This document shows positions 1 to 13,224 of a stretch of DNA of 64,000 nt, in pieces (the stretch's first letter is position 1; each line of letters opens with the position of its first letter). The position numbers and the translations under genes were made by a program. This stretch comes from Punica granatum (taxonomy: Eukaryota > Streptophyta > Magnoliopsida > Myrtales > Lythraceae): assembly GCF_007655135.1 (NCBI RefSeq), contig NC_045128.1, positions 27,994,811-28,058,810 on the forward strand, written 5' to 3'. Below the pieces are notes generated by a model. That model was not told where the DNA came from. It saw only the letters and a list, made by a program, of their open reading frames with translations, and ran no database searches.

Positions 1-331
1 CGACTTTAAAGAATAGAGAGCATATCATGATATGAATATAATCAATGTTCTTCCTTCTTGAACTTGGAAGAAAACCGGCCCGTTTATATCATTATATATT
101 TAACCAAAAGAGATAGATTGTAAGCGACTTTTGTACTAAAAATGGCCTTAGATTGAATTAACTGCACCTTCCACTCGATCATCGCCGTTGTGTTTGGAAA
201 TATAATCCCACACCGAGGGGCAGAGGTATTCGCAGGTTTTGGAATATCGTGTGGTGGATTCGTTTGATTTTGGAGAGATTTGGGGGGTTGTATGTTGTTG
301 TTCTATTTGTAAACAGTCAAGAATGTGTGTG

Positions 332-382
<51 letters not shown>

Positions 383-1734
383 ACTTTACTAGGGGGCGGG
401 GAAGAGTTTTGCAATTTTGGAGAGTTTTGGAGCTTTTGCAATTTTCTGAATAGAGGAGGGGTACAGATGTCTTTTCGCAGTTTATCCCTAATTTTCTGAA
501 TATAGGAGGGATACAGATGTCTTTTCGCAGCTTATCCCTCCATAACCCAACAAATTAGTGGCATGAAAAATGGACCTCTGGAGGGTTGTGGTGGGTTATC
601 CTTCATAACCTTCCATAACCTTATAACTTTTTCTTTTTTTTTTTTGGCCAAACACGGGATACCTTTATCCATCCATAAGCTATCCCTCCATAACCTCTCA
701 TAAACCTCAATCCAAACATGCTGTTAGTGTTGCTTGATTGAGGCATTGTTATGTAACAATAGAAAGATGCCAGGCAGGACAACTACCATGCTAGGAAAGA
801 GTGGTAGTTGTGTTGCTAGAAGTGATAGTTTGGTATAGTGATGACACAGTATATCAGGAACTTTTTGTTGATGAATTGTCAGGAACATCTGACAATGTTT
901 CATAGTTGAGGTAATGTTCCACCTCCAGCACCCTCTAGCAATCCTTTTTCCTACACAGTCCCTGAAATAGGCCATGGTATTCCTACCAAACCATTGAAAC
1001 ATAGCTCGGTAATGGTCCTATTGATTTACTTTCCGGTTCCAAATTAGACACTTTATAGGTGGTTTTGTATGTCATGGACCTTATGTAAATTGTCAAAAGG
1101 AAGGAGATGATATCTTTACCGAAATGTCTATGTGATGCATGGATTTTAATACGGCCACCTAACTTCGTCTAGATATGCTCCTCTTTTGTAGAAAGGTGAA
1201 AAATCCTATCGATAGCACAAAATGATGGTCTAATGCCTAAAAAAATAAAAACATTCGAAACTGACCATGAAAGAACTGGCTAACTCAAAAAATTAGATTT
1301 AATGAAACCAGAATATGTTTTAGAGCTAATAAGAAACATAGTAGAATATCCTTGTATTTGCCTTTGAAGATGAGCAGACATTACTTCATTGAAAGGAAGA
1401 TTGATGCTTGTATACTCTTCTCCTCACTGTGTGGCCAATCCATTGCATTTAGGAAATTAGGGAGAATAGGCCTCATCTGAGAGCGTTCAAATACGAACAT
1501 ATGAAAAAGCCTATCTTATTATGCTTGACCTTCATTTATATTTTGAGATACTAAGTTGTGGTATTTCATGAGATGAAAATAATAGCCTTGGCATTTGGCT
1601 GGGCAAAGATTTCTTCGTTGCTTAGCCCTTGTTGGTTATGGAAGATGCCATTTTTCTGTGACCTCATTTCTGCCGCTTTTTTCCTTCAACAAATATGTGC
1701 TCATAGGTTTTTTATATTTTCAATTTATTTGCAG
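1..1734. other. 5' flank or first intron of PRP40C, no gene recognised
   Basis: No exon could be assigned here. The stretch lies upstream of the first recognisable PRP40C exon and may be promoter, 5' UTR intron or first intron. It holds a (GA)21 microsatellite at 335-376 and, at about 455-540, a direct duplication of a short block containing 'cagatgtcttttcgcag'. A cluster of repeated 'tccataacc' words at 530-715 looks like the remains of a MITE. The short ORFs here are low-complexity or shadows. Confidence 0.5.
335..376. repeat. (GA)21 microsatellite
   Basis: An uninterrupted GA dinucleotide run. It is the source of a spurious Glu-Arg repeat ORF in this region. Confidence 0.95.
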
Positions 1735-3260
1735 AATTCATCAAGCACTATTCCACATGATATTAGTAGTTCTAAGCCAGAAGCATTGCCTGGTCCTCCT
1801 CAAAGCACTGCAGCACCCATGCCCTTGACTTCTTTTATGGGCACAACACCTCTCTGGCCATCAGGTCCCCAACCATTTGCTGCACCTCGTGGAATGCTGG
1901 GTCCAACTGGGCCACTTGGTCCTCCTGGATTAGCCTCGTCAGCACCAGTATCAACCTCTAGTGCAACCTTTCCTTCGGTAGCATCTGATTCTTCCTCTTC
2001 TGTGAGACCCAATATGGCAGGTGGCCCTGTTTCGTCTACTCCAGCTGTTCAGCAGCAAGTATATTCTCCCTATCCTTCTTTACCTCCTATTGCAGCTAAT
2101 CCTCAAGGACTATGGTTGCAGCCTCCTCCTCAGATGAGTGGTATGGCAAGGCCACCTTTTATGCAATATCCTGCCGTCTTTCCTGGTCCCTTCCCCTTTC
2201 CAGCACATGGTATGCCTCAACCTATACAATTGCCAGTCCCAAGACCACCTGTTATTACTCCATTGGGACCAACCAGTGGAGTAACTTTGTCTTCTGCTCC
2301 AGGCAATCAGTTTACTGGTAATTCGAACACGCAGGCAGAAAAAAATCCTCCTCCAGTTGGTGAGCCCAAATTTTGTGATTCTCTAACTTAGCAGTTACTC
2401 CTCATGAGAAGGGACTAATGTCATTCTTTTATTGGCATTTTCAGATCACAATAAACATGTCAATGATATCAACACAAAAGATGGAGAGACTCCTTCTCAC
2501 CTAGATGCCTGGACAGCTCACAGGACTGAGTCTGGAACTGTCTATTACTATAATGCTTTGACCGGAGAATCAACTTATGAAAGACCTGCGGGTTTCAAGG
2601 GAGAGGTGGTTATTGATCTTGTTAATTCTCTATAGATGTATACACATTTATGAGTTCTATATTGTGATACTTTTCCATGTACAGGTAAAAGATATGGATT
2701 CATAACAAAGAATATTTATTTGCTTTATCTAGTTGCCCTAATCAACATTTAAATGCATTTCATTCACATTTTTGGACATCAAGTTCTTTTTGAAGTTATT
2801 CGGCCTCCTTAGTTATGCTTAGAACACTCGATATCTTTCTTGGAGAATGGTGGTCGTCTAAATATGTTGAGCTTTTGATTTTGTAGATGGGATTTCTTTC
2901 CCTTTTATTATTATTTTCTTTTATATTTATATATGTGCAGAAATGCGTTCCTGTTGCATTTTCAGTTCTACTCTCCTGAGTGGTAGGAGGATTTATGTTG
3001 TATTATATATGTTTTAGCACTGATGTCAAAAGACTAAAATTTCCTCTTTTCTCTGTCTACTCAAGCAGCCGGATGATGTTGCCTTGCAACCAACTCCTGT
3101 TTCTACGTAAGTTTGCTATTCCACAATACTGATAACACCAATATTCCCATTTTTGCATGAAAATTCTTTTTAGTTGATTGTGCTACTTTCTTTTAGTTAT
3201 AAAATTTCTTCATATGGAAAATTCTAGGTTGACTTATCATACCGATGATCTGGTTGATGA

Positions 3261-3295
<35 letters not shown>

Positions 3296-6200
3296 TGTTA
3301 CAAAGGAGGCCCAAGGCCTAGTACAGTGAGAGAAATCCTAAATAACTAAATAAAGGAACACGGGCAGTCCCACTAGGTATCGATGATGATGACGATATAT
3401 ATTTGACCCAAATGATTGTGGGTTGCTCTTCAAATTGTTAGCCCTCTATTTTCATTCAATTTCGCAGTATATATTACATCAGATAATTGTTGCTTTACTC
3501 CATAGTTTACACTAGAATATGAAATAACAAAGGTGCGATGACGTTTTTACATATTATCAGAAAAGAGAGAGAGGAGGGTGGGGGTTGTGACATTTTCCTT
3601 TGTTAACTGATGTGTTTTGGGTACTTACTGGATAACCTTTGCTGATTAAAATCTGCATAGTTACTTTTTCTGGATCATATTTCTATGTTTTTCTTTTTTC
3701 CTGCTAAGCGAGATATCTTCAGGGTGGTTCTGATCAATGACTGAACTGATTTACTTGTTTCTTCTGTCTAGGGAGAAAGTAGTTGGTTCTGATTGGGAAA
3801 TCGTCACAATGAATGATGGCAGGAAATATTACTACAATAACAAAACTAAGGTAACAGATACTATCTAGTTCTGTTTTGTTCAATTTTGCCGGCTTTAATT
3901 TGTCTGTAAGTAACAAATCCTTGAATGGCTGTTTCTTACTCCTATATCAGAACCTCATGTTTCCGCTTACTTTTCTTTTTGGCAGGAACATAATTAGCTT
4001 TATTAAGAGGCATTATGACATGAATAAAAGATTCACTATGAACTGTTTGCCAAACTGAAAGATCTCCGAAATCATGACATCTTCTTCATTTTTCCCAATT
4101 TAATGCCATTTCCTTTGAAGTGATTCCACCCCCCTGCCCGCCCCTCCTTTCTTCCTGTAGCACATGCAAAATTGTCTAATCCCTTTTGGCTTTTTCGAGG
4201 ATTTTCTTATTGCATAAAGGTGTTCAAATTGTATCAAAGAACGTTCATGTGACGCTCCTTGAAGAAAATTCTTTCGGCGAAAAGAAGCAAAATATGCACT
4301 ATTAGAAGTTGTCTTTTCTTTTTCTTTTTGTCTTTTTTATCCCATGGTCTGTTGGTCTTGTTCATAATTTTCTTGGTTACCGTTGCACAATTTGTCAAAC
4401 ATTTCTGATGGCAACATCTCGTCTTTCAGTGCTTGACAGCGTGAAACAATGTTGCTGAACTTACTAAAGTAATCCCCGATATATATTTTTGCTTTTCATC
4501 ATTGGTACTAGTTCTCTTGTGATGAAGAGAGCTGCTGGATGTTGGGATCTTTTACTTTCAGTGCTTTCCTTTTTCTCTTTCCTTTGTGTGCATTAGGGGA
4601 GAAGCATTTGTTACATTTTCAGTTCCATAATCCTAATGGAAAATTATCTACTCTAGTTCCATGTGTTGGTCAGCTCACTTGAATGAGAAATATATGTGTA
4701 TAATGGTGCTTATGAGCGGAATTATCATTTATTTCAGATAAGCAGCTGGCAGATCCCGACAGAGGTCAGCGAGTTGGGAAAGAAGCAGGAGGACAGTCTG
4801 TCTAGGGAGAACCCAGTTGTGACAGCTAATGCTAATCCAGAGGAAAAAGGGTCTCATTTTATCAATTTGAGTGCTCCTGCACTTAACACAGGTGGTCGTG
4901 ATGCCATATCACTTAGGGCCTCTACTGTGGCAGCACCATCATCCTCGTCTGCTCTGGACTTGGTTAAAAAAAAGTTACAGGAGTCGGGAGCTCCTGGTAA
5001 TTCATCACCTGTTCCGGTTTCTCCTGGAACGACCCTTTCGGAATCAAATGGGTTGAGATCAAATGAAGCAACTGGGAAGGTCGTCCAGAGTGAAAGCAAT
5101 AAGGAGAAGCCAAAAGATGCCAATGGAAATGGGAATTTCTCTGACTCTTCCTCCGATTCTGAGGATGCAGATAGTGGACCAACAAAAGAGGAGTGCATTC
5201 GCCAATTTAAGGTACCTGTTGCATACAAATAATCGTAAAAATGAGGTTAGATATCTCAATGAGAGTTAACATGTCTGGGATTGTATTTTGCAGGAGATGC
5301 TAAAGGAACGGGGAGTAGCACCTTTTTCAAAATGGGAGAAGGAACTTCCGAAGCTAGTGGTTGACCCACGTTTTAAGGTCCACTGCATTAAAATGTCATT
5401 GATTTATATAGTTAGGTTACTCGAGTTTGTTCTATGTAATGTGTAGGTTTATTTGTTGAAATATTAACTTTTATGTCTGAGCAGTAATATGTGGTGGGTT
5501 CTTATCCATGGGCATGTTTATTCAACCTCGTTTGGCTGACATAATTCTCACATTGCTTCAAATGTGAGATAGGTTATTAGAGTTGCTGAGAAAGTGAATT
5601 CTTTTGTCTGTTTTTTTCACAAGGCTCATGATTGTCCTTGAATTCTCTTAATCAATGATTTGGAGACAGCTGTTTATCCATTTATCTTTGTATATATTTT
5701 CCTTGATTTTCTTAATTTGTTGTTTGGAGGTAGTTGATAACTTGATGTTGCAGGCTATTCCAAGTTATTCTGCCAGAAGATCCTTGTTTGAGCACTACGT
5801 AAAAACGCGTGCTGAGGAGGAGCGCAAGGAAAAGAAAGCAGCTCAGAAAGCTGCTATTGAAGGATTTAAGCAGCTGCTAGATGAGGCATCAGAGGTCTTA
5901 TAAAGCTACTGATTTATTCTATATCTTGTATTTGCAAGAATTATGGGTGCTTAGCTATCTTTTGTATATCTTCCAGGGCATTGATGCTTCTACTGACTAC
6001 CACACTTTCAGAAAGAAATGGGGCAATGATCCACGATTTGAAGCCTTGGACCGTAAAGATCGAGAGAGTTTATTGAACGAGAGGTATTTTGTTACTTCTG
6101 GTGCCATGCATGTCTTTTTAGATTGTCACTAGTTGATAGGGTTTTGGACCTTTTGTTTGAATGATTGAAAGAACAACCTTCTAAAATTGTGCTTTTATAG

Positions 6201-6482
6201 TTTATAGGCTGATGAAGGTTCTTGGATTTGCAACTTGTGCATCCCTTTTCACTTTCAGAGCCTTGTAGCTTCATTGTCAATGCTTTTCTTTTTGAATCAG
6301 TTATGTGTTCCCTCTGATGTAGGGTCATGCCTCTAAGAAAAGCTGCTGAAGAAAAGGCTCGAGCATTACGTGCTGCAGCAACCTCCAGTTTTAAGTCCTT
6401 GCTTCGAGATAAAGGGGATATTACTGTCAATTCTCGTTGGTACCGGGTAAAGTGTGACTGCATGCATTCCTCCTCCTCCATC

Positions 6483-6517
<35 letters not shown>

Positions 6518-8490
6518 TTTTTAATTACATATCGACCTTTTTAATTACATATCGAGAGCATTTGAATGTTTGCATCTTGATAACTTATGATCTGCTTATT
6601 CGCTTGAAAGACAACTTTAACCCCTGAGTTTTGCTGTATTTTAATTACGTAACTTTCACATGACAATGAAATGATAACTTCCAATGCATCAGAAGATTAC
6701 CTTTCAATTGAGAATTACAGCACTGAAGAGTTTTCAGTTTAATGTTCTTCGTAGCTTTTGAGTTTGAATTACAGTATTGCTTCAGTTCTCTTAGAGTAGC
6801 ATGTAGACCCAAGTGGTGATTTTCTAATATGGCAACTGAACAGGAACTTCCAATATGTAGCTCCCTTTTTTCCTTCCTTCTTACCCCTCCCCCTCTCCCT
6901 TCCCGGGTTCATAGTGGATGCAAGACTTGGGAAGACTTGGCATTAGACCTTCAGTTTATTCTGTCAACATGTTGGTGAAGATACGAAATGGGAAGACATC
7001 TGATAAAAGAATATTATACCGTAGACCTGCCCATCTTATAAAAGTAAAACAGAGAATATGTTAAGAACAATTACTGAGGTTAGCTTGTCACATATATGGT
7101 TTGATGTCCACAGAGTGGAAAATGAGGTTTAGTGCTTGAAGTAATGAAGTGTGTCATCCTTTTATCCTTACTATGATTAAGCATCTGAGTTTCTTCTCTT
7201 TCTTGATGCTGTAGGTGAAGGATAATTTAAGAGATGACCCAAGATATAGAACGGTTAACCAAGAAGATAGGGAGATCTTATTTAATGAATACATTGCTGA
7301 ACTCAAGGCTGCACAACACAAGGAAGAGCAAGAGGCTAAAGCCAAACGAGACGAGCAGGTACTTTTTGTTACCTATATTCTTGAAGGACAAGTTCTTTGC
7401 GGATTAGGCAATGATTTCTGCTATCACTTCTCAACTCATTTTCAGGACAAACTTAAGGAAAGAGAGAGGGAGTTGCGGAAAAGGAAAGAGAGGGAAGAGC
7501 AAGAAATGGAGAGGGTGCGGTTGAAAGTCCGCAGGAAGGAAGCAGTTGCATCTTTTCAAGCTCTGTTAGTTGAAATGATTAAAGATCCTCAGGTAGTCAA
7601 ATATTTGCTCAATTTAATAGCGTGACATAGAACAAGGTTGCTGAATAAGTAAGCGCATCGCTCACCACTGAAAATAGAATATATATTGCTTGCAAGATTA
7701 GGATCAAACCTCTAGCTTTGTTTCTAAACATGCCCTACTACTTATGGTTGGGGTATATGTTTTCTTATGGTGCATGAGAGAGGTCAATGAGTAGTATTCT
7801 GATTTATATCACGTGTTTAGGCTTCTTGGATGGAATCAAGAGCTAAATTGGAGAAGGATCCTCAACGACGTGCTACAAATCCGGATTTGGATCCAACTGA
7901 GACAGAGAAGCTCTTTCGGGAACATGTAAAGATGCTACATGAGGTATTACTCTCAAATTACTGTCTTGTGGCAAAAGAAGTATATGTTGTCCTTTTGATC
8001 TTATGCTCTTATATTTCAGTTCTTGTGTTCCATTGAATGCATTAGTATTTCCGGTGGGAGTGAGCAAAATGGAAAGGGGGGAAAAAAGGGGAGAGGGGAA
8101 ACTGGAAAGATCTGTATTCAATGTTGAAATCTGTCGCACCTTCCATGACTCTGCCTTGTTATACAGAGATGTGCCCACGAGTTCAAAGCTCTTCTATCCG
8201 AGTCTATAACCCCAGAAGCAGCATCTTCCCAGGAGACAGAAGATGGGAAAACCGTTCTTAACTCGTGGTCCACTGCGAAGCGCCTCCTTAAACTCGATCC
8301 GAGGTACAACAAAATGCCCCGAAAAGAGCGAGAAGCCCTGTGGCACCGACATGTGGATGATCTATTGAGGAAGCAGAAGTCAGGTTATGATAATGAAAGG
8401 GAAGAGAGGATTTCTGATCCAAAGGGCAGAGGATTAGGCGATTCAGGGAAATCACAGAGCGACTCGAGGAGAAAACGTGATCGGGGATAA
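1735..8490 (+). CDS. PRP40C: Pre-mRNA-processing protein 40C-like (WW and FF domains), 5'-partial
   Basis: Plant relative of TCERG1/Prp40, expected in the nucleus linking RNA polymerase II C-terminal domain to the spliceosome. Exons: 1735-2359, 2445-2605, 3069-3106, 3772-3850, 4738-5211, 5294-5377, 5754-5894, 5977-6083, 6323-6446, 7215-7358, 7446-7592, 7821-7943, 8167-8490. Phases are continuous and give 856 residues. A Pro/Gly-rich N-terminal region is followed by WW1 (about residues 229-260, core 'VYYYNALTGESTYERP'), WW2 (about 280-312, 'KYYYNNKTK' then 'SSWQIP'), a Ser/Asp/Glu-rich linker, and five FF domains (about 452-845) joined by Glu/Arg/Lys-rich helices. The tail ends in 'SRRKRDRG'. 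The first exon opens in phase 0 with Asn-Ser-Ser and no start Met, so N-terminal exon(s) are missing from the model. The 5377 donor (AAG|GTCCAC) is weak. Family assignment is firm; the exact exon edges are inferred. Confidence 0.9.
3261..3295. repeat. (TG)n(TA)n microsatellite in PRP40C intron
   Basis: Five TG units run directly into a TA run, inside the intron between the exons ending at 3106 and starting at 3772. Confidence 0.9.
6484..6514 (+). repeat. Poly-C tract (31 C) in PRP40C intron
   Basis: Thirty-one consecutive C residues start 38 bases after the 5' splice site at 6447. A matching repeat of 'tttttaattacatatcga' follows immediately after it. Homopolymer length may be an assembly estimate. 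Confidence 0.9.
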
Positions 8491-9305
8491 ATGTAGTTCT
8501 CTTCTGCGGGAGACATGTAGGGTTTACTAAAAATTGCCCGACCTCTGAGCTTTTATGCAATTATTTCGGGACATGATCAAGCTTCGATTTTGCTATCTGA
8601 CATTCCTTCTGAATGCAATATTGTATATTATCCATTAGAGTTGCAGATTATTTATGGAAAAATAAATAGATCACAAATTGCCATAGATCCTTAGACGAGC
8701 ACTATATTTGTTTCTCTAACTATGACAAGGTCAATACGGTATCAGCCGTTCTGAAATAGATGGCTTCCTTCGTACTGCTGGACCACCTATTATCAGTGCT
8801 CAGTTCTAGGTGGGATTTACCATGAGGAAATCCTGGGTGCTCGATCTTGGTATGTTCGATGAGAAAAGGTGCCACTGATTGGCTGCCCGTAAGCTTCGTT
8901 AGCCCTCTTTCTACAGATCTTCAGAATAGTCCTTGGACTCTTTCTTATCTTACATTCAATATGATAAGGTTGATCGACTAAACTATCAAGGGCCTGTTGA
9001 TAAGATGGAACGGGCGGAGCCGGATATGATAAGATTAATGGCTCAACTCTATCAAGGGCCTGTTAGTACGATGGAATGGACGGAGCCGAACAGATTACAT
9101 ATGGTATACAAATCTTAGAGCTCGACAGCAAAATCAAGTTTTGCAATCAGAAGTATTTCTCTATATGGAAATGGTATGATTCCTTGAATCAGTGTGCTCT
9201 TCTGCAGACAGAGAACATGTCCAAGAGGATTTCCTAGCGCAAAGAGGAAAATCTAGAAACGCCGTCCTTCAAGAACACGAATGCGTAGTGTTCTCAGACA
9301 AAGTT
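8491..9305. other. Intergenic region between convergent genes
   Basis: 3' flanks of PRP40C (+) and YLMG (-). The only structure seen is a two-unit direct tandem repeat at 8959-9088 with a 65-bp period, each unit containing 'tatcaagggcctgtt' and ending in 'cggagccg'. Confidence 0.6.
8959..9088. repeat. Two-copy 65-bp tandem repeat
   Basis: Units 8959-9023 and 9024-9088 share 'atatgataag', 'tatcaagggcctgtt' and a 'gatggaa...cggagccg' end, with scattered substitutions. It lies downstream of PRP40C and could be in its 3' UTR. A short ORF across it is a by-product. Confidence 0.75.
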
Positions 9306-10504
9306 TTACGAGCTAATCTGCTGAGAGAGAAGCACGAGGAGCCCTTGTGGCCCCACTAAGATTTCATTTAGGAAACTGATCAGCCCGAACCACACGACAG
9401 GAGTGACATCGACTCCTCCAAGGGGAGGGATCAGCTTCCTCGTCGGGATGAGCAGGGGCTCTGTGGGAGCATATGCAATCACGTAGGGGAACTTGCCCAC
9501 AGGAAGCTTGGGGTACCATGACATTACTATCCTCAGTATAAATAGAAAGGCAAAGGCCGAGAGGAAGGGGCCCAGGATCCCGATAGCAAGCTTTGCCGTA
9601 GCAGGGTCAATATCAGCGACTGCTAATCTCTGGATCAAATGGAAGTCAGTTCCAAGATTTTGAACGATGTTCGTTGCATCAGGTGGATCCAGTGAAGTAG
9701 TTAGGCTTTGCAAGGATAGTTCATTGCAAGAACCCGTGAATCCAGCATGGATCATGCTGCATCTTGCTGGTTGAAGGCTGCGGCCAGGTTTTCTTCTATC
9801 GAGACGCTTGAAGCTCGTCGTCTGCAACCAAAACTACAACGTGAAGATACGAACTCTACCATTCATGGATTGAGCGAGCATAATCAAAACTCGAAGCAAT
9901 CGAACAATTTTAAATTATAATTCGAGAAAGTTAACTGTCACTTAAGAGGCAACAGAAGTTCGAGGAACTCGAAAAGATGTTAGAAGGAAGGCATTAACGG
10001 ATTCTTCCAAACTAATGCTATCATTTACCAAGTCCAATTATCCAGAAAATGTTAACTGTTCAGGAGAACTCTTCAATCAGCTCAACCAACAATACATCTA
10101 CTCAATTTCTTGAGGGACTTCTACGATGATATTTGCAAGCACATGCCCTAACCCTGATTCCATTCGACTCGAAGCAAATCAAATTGCAGAGCTCAAAATG
10201 AAAGATTCGAACGATAAAGACGAAATTCTTATCAAATTCCATTTCTGATTGATGAAACTTCCGTACACAAAAGAATCGTATCATATTCATCACTGAGACG
10301 CCGATTGCAGAGAGATGAGGAAACTCACGGAGGCGTTAGTCTTCAATGGAGGGTTCAGGAGAGGATTCCACCCTGCAAAATTGGGCCGTGGATGTCAAAC
10401 AAGAGCCAAAAATGCATTGAGGTTTGCCAAGGATGTAAATTTCTACCAGCAGAATTGCAGGGGTGAAGGGGAGAGAACGAAGCTGAAGCTGTCATTGCCG
10501 CCAT
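9306..10504 (-). CDS. YLMG1-2: YlmG homolog (YGGT family), probably chloroplast
   Basis: Small membrane protein of the YGGT/YlmG family; plant members act in plastid nucleoid partitioning and thylakoid biogenesis. Coding exons on the minus strand: 10447-10504, 10329-10372, 9306-9821. They join in phase to give 205 residues. The start is the ATG at 10504, opening 'MAAMTASASF', a Ser/Ala-rich plastid-transit-like leader. The conserved part begins 'ATAKLAIGILGPFLSAF', followed by a hydrophobic segment, 'RIVMSWYPKLP', 'YAPTEPLLIPTRKLIPP' and 'GVDVTPVVWFGLISFLNEIL'. The 44-nt middle exon and 74-nt first intron are supported by phase: reading through the first intron hits a stop. The symbol reflects closest resemblance from memory to Arabidopsis YLMG1-2; YLMG1-1 is the main alternative. 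Confidence 0.85.
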
Positions 10505-13224
10505 TGCAGAGTGGACAAAGAGAGCGGCCTAGCGAGCGCTGAGACTGAGAGCGGTTAGCTAACGGATAAACCTGCACCGGGCTGGGCTAAGAATCGGGTC
10601 ATAACTTTAAGACCCGATCCAGGCCCATGTAATCACCCCTGATTTTATTATTGTTATTATTTTCTTTTATTTGGGGGACCAGGGCGTCCTTACCGGCCAT
10701 CGCCCGCACTCAAGGTCGCCAACAACCATTGCCACCGGTGGCCTTGGATGAGGAGTTGGTGGCGGCCTATGAGAACCCCACCTCTGAAATCAATATTACT
10801 ATGGTATGAGAGTGATATGTATATGGAAATATTTGGAGTTTTGCTAATAGCTATCAATTCCTAATGAGGTTTCGAGCAGTCTCATTGGTCTGTGGTCACC
10901 GATTATCTGGGCAGAGTGGTGGTGGGCAGTCCACGAAAACTTTTTTTTTTGTTCTTTAAATTTTTTTTCAAAAATATAATTATTTTTTATGATTTTTTTA
11001 TTTATGTAGTTTGTTTATAATGATTAATTAAAAAGAAAAAGAAATGGCCAGATGGGAGAGAGAAAAAAGGAGTCACAATTTAAGGGGAGGGGAGAAAAAA
11101 AGAAGAGAAGAAGTGAATAGGAAGTAAAAAGTCTAATCGTTAAAGAAAAATCAAAATCATTAATTCATTCCCAATTTTGCCGGAGCCTCAAAATGTGTCG
11201 ATTAATTGTATTATTTTGTCATAGACAAAATTGAAAATGAAATATTAGCCCAGCCTCTTTCCTTTCACCGATTTATAATATAGATAAAATTTATTTTCAT
11301 CTCAATAAGGCCGTATTATTTAGAAAAAATTTAAATTAGACCTTTCATACTTCAAATATTTTTTAAAATTTCAAAGTTAAGAAATTAATATTCAAGAATT
11401 AACCTCAATTGGAAGGAAGGGGTGGCGAGCACCTTGCGCACCTATTATTTTGTTAGCCCAACAACTTTAACCCGCCCATCATTTAATTTTATACATTATA
11501 ATGATTAATATTAGTGGCGGATGGAAGGGATAGCGAATGCCTTGTTAAATTAGTCTACTTTTCCGCTCTTGTAATATCCGATTTGGCCATTTTCCCCTTG
11601 TATCTACTTTTGGACTGCCTTGTTAAATTTTCTTATTTCCTACCAAAACCTTAATCTGGATACCAAAGATGCCACATTACTCCTACCGATGATGTGCTTT
11701 CTTTTATCACCGTTAGTTTCGTCGAATGAAAACCATACCAATCGTACGTGCGGGTCGGTTCTGGTCGTGTGCCCCGACAGAGAGAAGAAGAAGTGAGAGA
11801 GATTCTTCTTCCTCCTTCGTTCTCCAATTTCAACGCCCCTTCTCTGTCTCTCTCTTTTGGACCGAAATTCCCAGCAGATGCGACACATGGTTGACTTACC
11901 CGCGGTACTTGCCTTCCCTAATCATTTTGAGTTATCAGGGGAAGCCGTTATTGATGCTTCTTTCAAATGCCCTTTATTCGAATTGATGTTATGATTACCA
12001 TTTCAAATCAACCCGCCTAGACTCTGGGTGTTCATGGCCTGAAATTCCCATTTGTTCTGTCTGACGAATGAATTCGAGCTTAATCTAATTGCCCTTCTGC
12101 TTTTAGTTTGAGTTTTGAGTTGAGACTTATCCTATGGAGATGGAGCAGAACATTGCCACTTGTGTTCCTGTTTGGAAATGTTTCCAGAAATGTTCCTCAT
12201 TTGAGTATGTTTCCAGAAACTTGCAGATGAGTATGCATTATGCTGGCTGAAATTGTATTGCAGCTGCTTTATCAGATCCCATGCATACTATTTATCGGCA
12301 TAGACTGCGGTCCGAACTTTGCATAACAAAGAAAGAGGTTCTGTTAGGAATTGAGGCTGATTGTTTTTCGTAATCTTTGTGTTCAGCTCCATTTCGGGTT
12401 TCTCCTGTTCATCTGCAAGGCTGTAACTCCTCTGCCATCTTCTTTCGGGCATTCCTTTGTTGTCCTGTGCAAATCTTGCTCTTTTCCATCATCGATGTTT
12501 GTCGTCGCCTTGATACAATTTTCTGCTTCCAAACTGATCAGCCTCAGGGACTTTTTATCCATCCCATCCCAATTTTCAGAGCCCCAGATACTTTGATGTT
12601 CCCATTTGCTTGGGCTTCCTGATAAATCCAAATTAAGATAAAGTTTGATATCTGATATTAGTTGATAGCTCCTTGTGAAGGATCATGCAAAAAACTTTGA
12701 AATACTTTCATCTTCAACAACCTGTCCATTAGGTTTTTGTCGAAGCAGACAATAAAAAGCTTTTTCCTTGGTCTCCTTTTTAGCCGCTCTCTCTTGTTGT
12801 CTGATGGAATCAAATAGAATGACTATTAAGTATAAAGCAATTTTTATTTTCTCGAAGAGTCGATCTATCTTCTGAATTTTGTGCAATATTATGTTTGATC
12901 TACTAGATAGGAACTGATTAAAATTAGAAAAATAAATTATTGAGAATTGATATTTCTTCGGAGGAAAAAAGTTTGTTTTATGTATAAACATGGGTAGTTA
13001 TGAAAAGCATAGGCTTGACATCATGAAAACTATGCAGGTCTTTACTCACTTAAATTGCAGTTGCTCAAGGTTGATTTTTGGGCTTGAAGTGCTTTAATTG
13101 CTATGCATAAGTTTCTATGGATTTGATTACGACTGATATGAGAAAGATTGTTATTCAAACAATTATTCTTCCATACAGTAAATAGTTTATGTAACTTTCT
13201 TTCTGATGGAAATTTTATTTGAAG
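10505..13224. other. Intergenic / 5' region of the S-acyltransferase gene
   Basis: From 10505 to about 11600 the DNA is AT-rich and intergenic, with no gene seen. At 11760-11890 a purine/pyrimidine-rich leader-like stretch is followed by ATG codons, a possible 5' UTR and first exon of the DHHC gene downstream (for example an ATG at 11878 with a GT donor about 27 bases later). I could not prove that. Overlapping short ORFs at 12350-12630 match nothing I recognise. Confidence 0.4.

Noticed and set aside
239..499. Plus-strand ORF rich in Glu-Arg repeats
   Set aside because: It is produced by the GA microsatellite; no family resemblance and no splice context.
6327..6524. ORF ending in a proline run
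   Set aside because: Real exon only up to 6446; the proline run is translation of intronic poly-C.
12351..12622. Two overlapping plus-strand ORFs of 81 aa
   Set aside because: They overlap in different frames, show no recognised domain and no conserved splice edges; treated as chance or UTR.
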